Part shown: positions 57,601-64,000 of the stretch, piece by piece
Numbering within the stretch: position 1 is the first letter of the stretch
Layout: each line of letters opens with the position of its first letter
NCBI GenBank assembly: GCA_963513935.1
Contig: OY740769.1
Location: 72,309,712 to 72,373,711 of the forward strand
Length of the DNA stretch: 64,000 nucleotides
Direction of reading: 5' to 3'
From: Aphrophora alni
Lineage: Eukaryota > Arthropoda > Insecta > Hemiptera > Aphrophoridae
Translations under genes and position numbers: made by a program
Notes under the pieces: model-generated
What the model was told of the DNA's origin: nothing
The model's input: only the letters and a program-made list of their open reading frames with translations
The model's database searches: none

Positions 57601-59092
57601 CCTACAAGACATGGAGGCAAGGTATGCGAGCCGCAACATACCAATATAGGATAAGAAATATAAATAATAGAAATGCTTAATTAGTCACCTTGTCTATCCT
57701 TTAAATTACAATATTATAAATAATTCTTTAATCAATGTAACTTCAATGAAACTTCGTTCACTCATTTATTACAACAATGTACAGTCTAAGTTCATTGAAG
57801 CAACCAGTTATGTTGAAGAATAAAACATTACTTTGAAAATTGACCATGTATTTAACTAACCTACTATTTGAGCTACTTACCAAATTCAATAAATGTGTAT
57901 GGTCTTGAGACAGTGCTCACACGTTTTCCATACTGAGTATAAAACTCTTGTGCTATATCCTCTAAATAGGAAAATGCTAAGCGCTTTGAATAATTTCGTT
58001 CACACAATACAAGGTAGCAAACCTCTCTTTCAATCAAATAACTGCAAATAAAAATATAAAACAATACATTTATATTGTTAATAGATTTTTCAATACAGTG
58101 ATTTGTTTAAATAATGACTTATGGTATTAAATAACAGAATTTTAATTTTTTTTTCTTCTAGATTATTATTATTCAAATTATGAGCAAGCAACCCCTTAAG
58201 TACTTCAAACTCTAGGAACTTCAGTCATGTTTTGTGAACATGTTTTGCAATGCAAAATTAATAATGTTTATTTAACAATGTTCTAAAGAAAATAGCTTAC
58301 AAATTCTGATACAGCTTTTCATAGAAATGTGAATTGTCTTGAATGTGTTTGCCTTCAATCTAAAACAACTTGATAAATTTTCATTTCAGAGTTTTCTAAG
58401 GAGAAATAAATAGTGCACAAACTTTCTCACTCATACAAACTATTGCCAATTATTACTGAACCATAATTTTCTTTTACTTGAGATTTGACTTAATAGTTTG
58501 GATTATTAATCTTAATATTTCACCAAACTTTTATCAAAGCTAGTAGAGCAGATTTTAAGAAATGTGACAGGTTTTATAATAGTGGCAGTTTTTCTACTGA
58601 TAATTCCTTACACTACATTTTTTGAAAGATGATAACTTATACCCATATGTTTTTTCCCCTGCTTTACAATTATTCCATAATGTTACCATTCTTAAGGAGA
58701 GAATCCTTAAATAAACACTTTTAGAACCAGGAATGGTAATGTTTGAATGAAGAGATTTAGCGATTTCGATTGACCTGTAATTTATCTAACCTTTTCTTTT
58801 TTTTAATTTAGCAGTTTTTGAGTTAACCATTTACAGAAAAGTAATTCATAACATTGAATAGCTGTTTTAAAAAAATAATTAACAACGATTTGTAATTAAA
58901 CAATTGATAGTTTATCTATACTTACTTATAGGTATTTAAACGCCCTTAAATCAAACATTTATATAATATTAATCAAATCCCTCCCATATAATTAAAATTA
59001 CAGAATAATATTTTAAAGAACAGAGATAATGATAACAATTCGTTAATATATCTTATGTTAGACAAGACTCTAAATTTACATTATTAGAAAAT

Positions 59093-59127
<35 letters not shown>

Positions 59128-60535
59128 CTAAGTTGGCCAACTATAATAAAGATTTTTTTATATATATTTTAGTAAAAGGAAAATTTTTTAATTAGTATTG
59201 ATGTCAATTGAATTTAGAAAAATTAACCCCTTTGGGGTCGTGAAGTCCAAAAATGCATGCTTATCCCATCCAATTTGGATGAATCGTTTTTTTACCTATG
59301 ATTCTGAAACAAAGCGCCAATTGATGCATTGGAAGAGATTGAGTTTAGCATGGCAAAAAAAGCATAAATGAGCTAATCAAAATAAAAAGACCATGATGAT
59401 TTTTTTTTTTATTTTGACAAGCGTGGAATTTTCTACATTCACTGGGTCCCCGATGGTCAGACGGTCAATCAACATTATTACGTTGATAATAATTAGTCCT
59501 TCATGAAGGAGTGTGAAGATGAAGACACGATTTGTGGAAGAGCAGTTCCTGGATGCTTCATCAAGACAATGCACCTCCCATTCCGCCTTGTCTGTGGAGG
59601 CGTTTTTTGCAAAATACGGCATCACTGTGTTGGACTACCCACCATACTCACCCCTTCTGACTTTTTTTATTTCCTAGGTCAAATTCGAGCTCCAGGTGAC
59701 AAGATTTGACAGTGTGGAAGTGGTAAAAGCAAAAGTGACTGAAGCTCTCAACAAGGTGACAGAAATGGACTTCCAGCACTGCTTTGAACAGTGGAAAATT
59801 CGTATAGAGCAATGTAGGGATCAATATGGAGAGTACATTGAAGGGGATAAATTATGTAATGGAATTGGTGATCAATAAAATGTTTTGTAACACCAGTGCA
59901 GTTATTTAATTGCCACAGCTCATATGTTGTTTTGTTTAAGATCTTAAAGGTTACAATCTGAGAAATATTGTTGTTTTTAGACAATTAAATTTCCATTTTT
60001 TTTCCATATGGCAGGCAGGTACTTCAAATTTTGAGTTATAGCAATTATATTTTTTTAATGTACATAATTGGGAATCAAAAAGATTCCTTGTATCAGTTTT
60101 AAACAAAATCAATCAATATATTTTAAGAAATCAGTGCAATTGTGTACACTGACAGAGATATGTAGGAGAACATAAAACAAATGATTCCAAAAAAAATCTC
60201 AACATAGATTTAATGCACACAAAATTATAGGATATCCCAGATATCTCACATACACATATGAAAAATTTGTTTGAGTGAAAGTCCAAAACAAAATAAAAAT
60301 AAAAATGTACTGTTTTTATTATGTTACAGTATTATTTTAATAATATGTAATTAGCTTAGTAATAATAAAGTTACTAAACATATATATTAGCAAAACTTAA
60401 TTTTGAAATTATGATATTTACTCACTGGAAAAAATAAGGTCCTGTTTCAATTGTGCACTGTGGAGGACTTTGTGCATTGAGCTTTCTAAAAACCATCTTA
60501 GCTTGATTTTGATATTCCAAAATGCTTCTACCAGA
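51680..60535 (-). CDS. Sec22: Vesicle-trafficking R-SNARE SEC22, 5' exon outside window
   Basis: Four exons on the - strand: 60535-60426, 58041-57881, 55625-55479, 51828-51680, all with GT/AG borders and matching phases (0/2, 2/1, 1/1, 1/stop). They encode 188 residues of the ~215 expected; the exon with the start (about 25 residues of the longin domain) is missing and should lie above 64000. Exons 60426-60535 and 57881-58041 give the longin domain ([57 protein letters not shown]). The next two give the SNARE motif ([20 protein letters not shown] with the zero-layer Arg in VLQRGTVL, then [15 protein letters not shown]), and the last a C-terminal membrane anchor ([20 protein letters not shown]) ending at TGA. 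SEC22 acts in ER-Golgi transport in both directions. Confidence 0.95.
51829..55478. other. Sec22: SEC22 last intron
   Basis: AT-rich. A purine-rich, acidic-coding stretch at about 53040-53400 (runs of GAA/GAT) reads like part of a decayed ORF, but stops break every frame and I recognise no family. At 52340-52500 there is a GC-richer piece that may be a transposon scrap. At about 55035-55085 lies a repeat shared with 39290-39340. Confidence 0.45.
55626..57880. other. Sec22: SEC22 intron
   Basis: No gene. GC-richer pieces at 55920-56160 and 57290-57640 stand out from the AT-rich background and may be old transposon or SINE fragments; I could not identify them. Confidence 0.45.
58301..58359 (-). 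other. Possible cassette (poison) exon in SEC22
   Basis: 59 bases between a good acceptor (TTGTTTTAG) and a good donor (GTAAGC) on the gene's strand, in the intron between 60426 and 58041. Its length is not a multiple of 3; inserted after 60426 it would shift the frame and give a stop about three codons into the next exon. It may be a regulatory poison exon or chance. Confidence 0.2.
59096..59125. repeat. (TA)n microsatellite
   Basis: About 15 TA units in a SEC22 intron. Confidence 0.95.
59275..59878 (+). pseudogene. Mariner transposase remnant
   Basis: Across several frames, in order: [14 protein letters not shown] (about 59299-59340), a GSPMV-QTVNQ-type block (about 59440-59475), [20 protein letters not shown] then YSPLL (about 59585-59655), and [19 protein letters not shown] ... 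[20 protein letters not shown] (59703-59847), stop at 59876. This is the last ~200 residues of a mariner-type DD34D transposase. The block with the second catalytic Asp (DNA-type) is altered at about 59560. Many stops and frameshifts show age. It lies in a SEC22 intron, opposite in strand. Confidence 0.8.
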
Positions 60536-62276
60536 CTGAAAAATATAAGGGTTTTAATATACATAGTAGACAAAGCTTAACCCTTTTAATACCAATGTGA
60601 TTGTGACCCTGATTTATGTGATATTTGTTATTTAGACAAAAAATTCCAAGTCTATTATTTTTTACAACAAAATTTTGATATGTAGTACATAAAACGGTGA
60701 TAACCACAGCCATCATAGCTTTGGTGAATCAGTTCTAAGTGTACTATTCCTGTTTCCTATGTCTTATCAAATATTATTATTAGTTTCGACATCTAAGTTT
60801 ATATTATATATAAAACATCTCCTCTACATTTATAAAACTTAATTTTCGTCTGTTTGTCAGCTTATAACTCAAGAACCATTAATCTGATTTTTAGCAGTTT
60901 TAGTTCATAAATAAGTATGTTATTTGGTCACATTTTAGTAGGTTTTTATTTAAAATGGTATTGTGGTTCCCAAATTATAACAATATTTGTCTGCACAGAC
61001 TAGAATTTTAAACATATTTTAAACACTTTCTTAATATTATCAGTGACAACAAAGGTTTTACTAGTGACAAAAAGTTGGAATCTGATTTATGCTAAATGGA
61101 CGGAAAATATTTGAAGTTATTCCCAATTTTTGACTAAAGATTAAAAGAAATTTTATATTCTCCCATATATATTTTTAAACTCTCGGCGACATCTACAAAA
61201 TATAAAATCGAACATCCAATATATAACAAAACTGTGTTTTGAGATTAAAAAACTAAATAATAAAAATCGTCTAGTCTACAACAAGATCGGAGCTAATATT
61301 AGTTTATGTATTAGTAATAACTTATTTCTTGTATTATAATTGTGCTATAAACAAGAATCAACAAAACAAATATTTGTAACAATGAATGAAACACTCAAAG
61401 AAATATAAACCTGTGCTTTACATTAATAACATTTTTGCTATTTGATGTAATTCTTAGAATTTTCGTCTCCTTTTGAGTATCCTCATACCATATATACATA
61501 TAATTATTTAATAAAATAACTATAATAAACAATGCTCTTAGAAAAGAAGCTGAGTTTAATTTCTTAATTAGAATTTGTATGTGTTTTACAATTTACGTGA
61601 CAATCAAATCTAAAAAATGCAGTTTCAATGTTTCTTTTTTAAAAGACTTTGAAAAAATATATATTAAGATAATAGGTAAATTAATATTTAATATTGACAA
61701 AAGTGTTTTATAATTTACAATGTTGGTGATGCTTATATTAAATGTTAAACAACTTTTTTTGAAAGTTAATCAGTTGGCTTTTTCAATTGTCCATCTCATT
61801 AGGACAACAAATTTGTGCTCAGTTCTTGCCTTTATCATAGCAGTTGTATAAAAAAACAAACAAAAATGCATCTACTGATATATTATATGCTAAATCATTT
61901 ATGTACGATAAACACAATGTTGGACCCACTAAAGATCCCTGAGGCAACACTATTTTGTAAAAGTTTCCAATTTAATTTAAACATCCCATCTTTATTTTGA
62001 ATTTTAGTGCTTTGCTTGTGTTGCATAAAGGAAGAACTGAACCATTGCAAGATATTTCCTTTAATTCATAGAATATCCATGTTTTAATTAATATTACATG
62101 TTAGATACAATCAATAACAACTGTCAACAGGTTACAGAAAACACCAGCTATGATCAATGATTTGAGAGGCCTTGACACAAAAAAGCTTACCAAAGCCAGG
62201 TACTTGGTACTTACTTCAACCCTTCCCAAGCCTGAACTGATTAAAATTTATGATTATTTCAAGTGAAAAATATATG
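60536..62276. other. Upstream intron of SEC22 and unassigned DNA
   Basis: Apart from the possible Helitron scrap, I see nothing supported. I searched the - strand for the missing SEC22 start exon and did not find it up to the end of the window. Confidence 0.5.
60785..61010 (+). repeat. Possible decayed Helitron 5' region
   Basis: TCTAAGTTTATATTATATATAAAA followed by CGTCTGTTTGTCAGCTTATAACTC and AAGAACCATTAATCTGATTTT has the layout of Helitron 5' ends, and resembles CTCAGGAACCACTGAACGGATT in the Helitron at 42030. (Motifs are quoted in parts.) No 3' end was found. Confidence 0.35.
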
Positions 62277-62348
62277 ACCTAGACCGGGAATCAAACCCAG
62301 AACCTTTGGCTTTACGCGCCAATGCTCTACCAACTGAGCTATCCTTGA
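62277..62348 (-). repeat. tRNA-like sequence, probably a SINE head
   Basis: 72 bases fold as a cloverleaf: D arm GCTC-AGTTGGTA-GAGC, anticodon arm TTGGC-GCGTAAA-GCCAA, T arm CTGGG-TTTGATT-CCCGG. Box A (TAGCTCAGTTGG) is perfect and box B (GGTTTGATTCC) has one change. The acceptor stem pairs poorly and the base before the would-be GTA anticodon is C instead of T, so a working tRNA is unlikely. It is flanked by a 9-bp inverted repeat (TTCAAGTGA 62258-62266, TCACTTGAA 62377-62385). A tRNA-derived SINE or pseudogene fits best. Confidence 0.65.
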
Positions 62349-62402
62349 TCGCTTCCAAGCATAGAGCATACACTTCTCACTTGAATTTGTTTTTGTTGCA
62401 AT

Positions 62403-63553
62403 TCCCTAAGAATTAGCAAGCATGCTATCTTTCATGTTTAACTTTTTTATAAATTTAATAACTCTCTCCTCGTTCTTTTCTGCCAACAAAAGGTGATGCA
62501 AGAGCTGCTTTCTATAGATCATTTTCATTTTCTCTATCGCACCTTGGTCCACTGGTTGCAGATTTGCAGTAACGTTTGGAGGAAGAAATTTCACTTCAAA
62601 ATTCTTATCTATTTCGTTTAGTACTTCAAGAGGGGGTGGGTTATCAATGATAAGGAGAACTTTCTCACATTTATTTTTCTCATCACGAAACTTCCTAACA
62701 CTAGGGATAAATTCGTTTTTAAACCAATTAAGAAAAATGTCTCAATCCAGACATTTTTTGAGATGTATATGCAACAAAAAGACTTTGCAAATTTTTTAAG
62801 CAAGAAGGTTTATTGCATTTACCAATCAGTAATAATTTTAACTTGTGCTCCCCACTGGCATTAGCACATACCATAGCTGCAGTAATTCTCTTCTTTCTAA
62901 CTTTATAACCGGGAACAGATTGTTCACGTTTTGACGCCAGTGACTTGCGTGGAAGGGCTCGCCAGTTTATACCGGTTTCATTGGCGTTGTATAGATCATC
63001 CTTACAGTACCCTTTCTCTAGTTTCCTTAATAAACTTCTCTTTAAAAACATTTCCAGCCGCTATATCTGATGAAAATTTTTCTCCTTCGACGTCTAATTA
63101 TCTAATGCCATGCCTATGCTTGAAGTTCTTATGGCAGCCAGAACTGGCTTTGAAATCTTTCAGTCTATTAAGATGTTCATTAAATTGTAAAGCCTTCTCA
63201 CAAATCAATGAACCTGAAATTGACTCTCCTAATCTTCTTCTTTGGGTAAACTACATGTACATTGCGTCTTCTAAGATTTTGTTGTTTGCTAAACGAGCAG
63301 TTTTTCTATTAAGACTCCCTTCTTTACAGTCCAGTTTTAGTGCGAATTGATCCAGCTGGGTTCTTTATGCTTTAATATCACTTATCATGGAAATGCCTAC
63401 CCCATAATACTTCGCTAGTGATGTGCCACTTTTACCTTTTTTTAACCTATCTAAAATTTGCATTTTATTTTTATGGTTAAAAAAGTGTGCTTTTTCTTCG
63501 AACTTGATGTCATAACGGATACAGAACACTAACAAAACATAAAACACAAACAC
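62403..63553 (-). pseudogene. Tigger-type transposase, broken, first catalytic Asp lost
   Basis: On the - strand: helix-turn-helix (NKMQILDRLKKGKSGTSLAK ... ISMISDIKA, 63470-63365), a broken middle, then LRKLEKGYCKDDLYNANETG (about 63030-62970) where the family motif has NADETG, so the first catalytic Asp is Asn here. KSLASKRE, VPGYKVRKKRITAAMVCANA and a frame break at about 62745 follow, then LLIIDNPPPLEVLN (second Asp present, about 62660) and LPPNVTANLQPVDQGAIEKM (third Asp present, about 62570). Stops and frameshifts make it inactive whatever the Asn does. Confidence 0.82.
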
Positions 63554-63839
63554 TCTATTCTACACAAACGATCGGTTTGGTGAACAAAAACTAATGTAGT
63601 TCACGAACAACAAATAACGCTCAAGGCCAATTGTATGGCGGGGCTGACACTAAGATTATTAAGAGTCGCATTGTCAGAGAATCTCCTACCACCGGCTACA
63701 ACAGGCCAGTCACTCGCGCTCTGTCGGGAACAGCGAGTTTTAGTCGTTTGATAACTGTACCAAGGAACAATTTTTTTCCATAGAATCCGAATTATTGATG
63801 GTCCGGATTTTAAACATACAGATTATTGACATTCCACTG
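62403..63839 (-). mobile_element. Tigger/pogo-type transposon, one end found
   Basis: The right end is a CAGTGGAATGTCAATAATC terminus (reverse strand) next to TA at 63840-63841, with a second subterminal copy (GGACCATCAATAATTCGG). The opposite end is not recognised; the element seems cut at about 62400, close to the tRNA-like sequence. It lies upstream of the SEC22 exons present here, on the same strand. Confidence 0.75.
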
Positions 63840-64000
63840 TAGTTAATAACCAAAATCGATGCAGTTTTAACTTTCTTGTAGCTCTGAAAACAGTACTCAT
63901 TGAGAGTCAATCTGTGAAGATAATTTTTCTCAATAATTTTCATGACAGAAGAATCATTTCAGCCTGGATTCTTGAGATTATTTACGGAAACTGTGGTATA

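Noticed and set aside
57290..57640. GC-richer stretch in a SEC22 intron as a possible SINE
   Set aside because: No box A/box B pair, tail or target duplication could be found.
62277..62348. Functional tRNA-Tyr (GTA)
   Set aside because: Poor acceptor pairing, C at the position before the anticodon, box B mismatch, and no intron as expected for eukaryotic tRNA-Tyr.
60540..64000. Search for the SEC22 first exon (start of the longin domain)
   Set aside because: No - strand segment with the expected hydrophobic start and acidic end before a phase-0 donor was seen; it must lie outside the window.

Overview
This is AT-rich animal genomic DNA, most likely from an insect. The two resident host genes encode proteins that read like insect orthologues, they have spliced exons with standard GT/AG borders, and the rest is dominated by eukaryotic transposons (CR1-like LINE, piggyBac, Merlin, pogo/Tigger, mariner, Helitron). 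Hemiptera is my guess only.

Host genes. (1) A box C/D snoRNP assembly factor of the BCD1/ZNHIT6 family lies on the + strand from about 11569 to 37031: six exons (11569-11600, 17322-17506, 19911-20005, 26814-26992, 29841-29984, 34802-34926) followed by one of two alternative last exons (36035-36180 or 36823-37031). Both last exons keep the reading frame and give different C-termini. Its introns are packed with transposons. (2) The ER-Golgi R-SNARE SEC22 lies on the - strand; four exons are present (60426-60535, 57881-58041, 55479-55625, 51680-51828). The exon with the start codon is not in the window and should lie beyond 64000.

Layout. 1-640: nothing recognised. 641-5172: nearly intact CR1-group LINE with an esterase-type ORF1 and an EN-RT ORF2. 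5841-9040: a piggyBac-type MITE and, 10 bp further on, a full-length piggyBac element with a broken transposase. 9170-10210: a solo-LTR candidate, a 94-bp-arm perfect inverted repeat with a hammerhead-like core, and a partial duplication. 11569-37031: the BCD1 gene; its introns hold two Merlin elements (one with an exact 8-bp target duplication and a 76-bp perfect palindrome inside), a ~88-bp satellite split by a pogo element, two Tigger remnants, a TIR MITE, an RNase H-bearing LINE remnant, and a CpG-richer patch with a small ORF. 40151-41039: a TTAA-flanked MITE. 41862-49408: a pogo-type MITE split by a 7.17-kb Helitron with both termini intact. The Helitron encodes an OTU-repeat-zinc finger-Rep-Pif1 helicase protein broken by one in-frame TAG. 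51680-60535: SEC22, with a mariner remnant in an intron. 62277-62348: tRNA-like SINE head. 62403-63839: Tigger element whose first catalytic Asp is Asn.

The host genes are not functionally linked to each other as far as the sequence shows. No wholly new system is evident. The best leads are the BCD1 alternative C-termini, the Helitron's architecture and nested repeats, and the perfect palindromes. All homology calls are from reading the translations; no database search was run.
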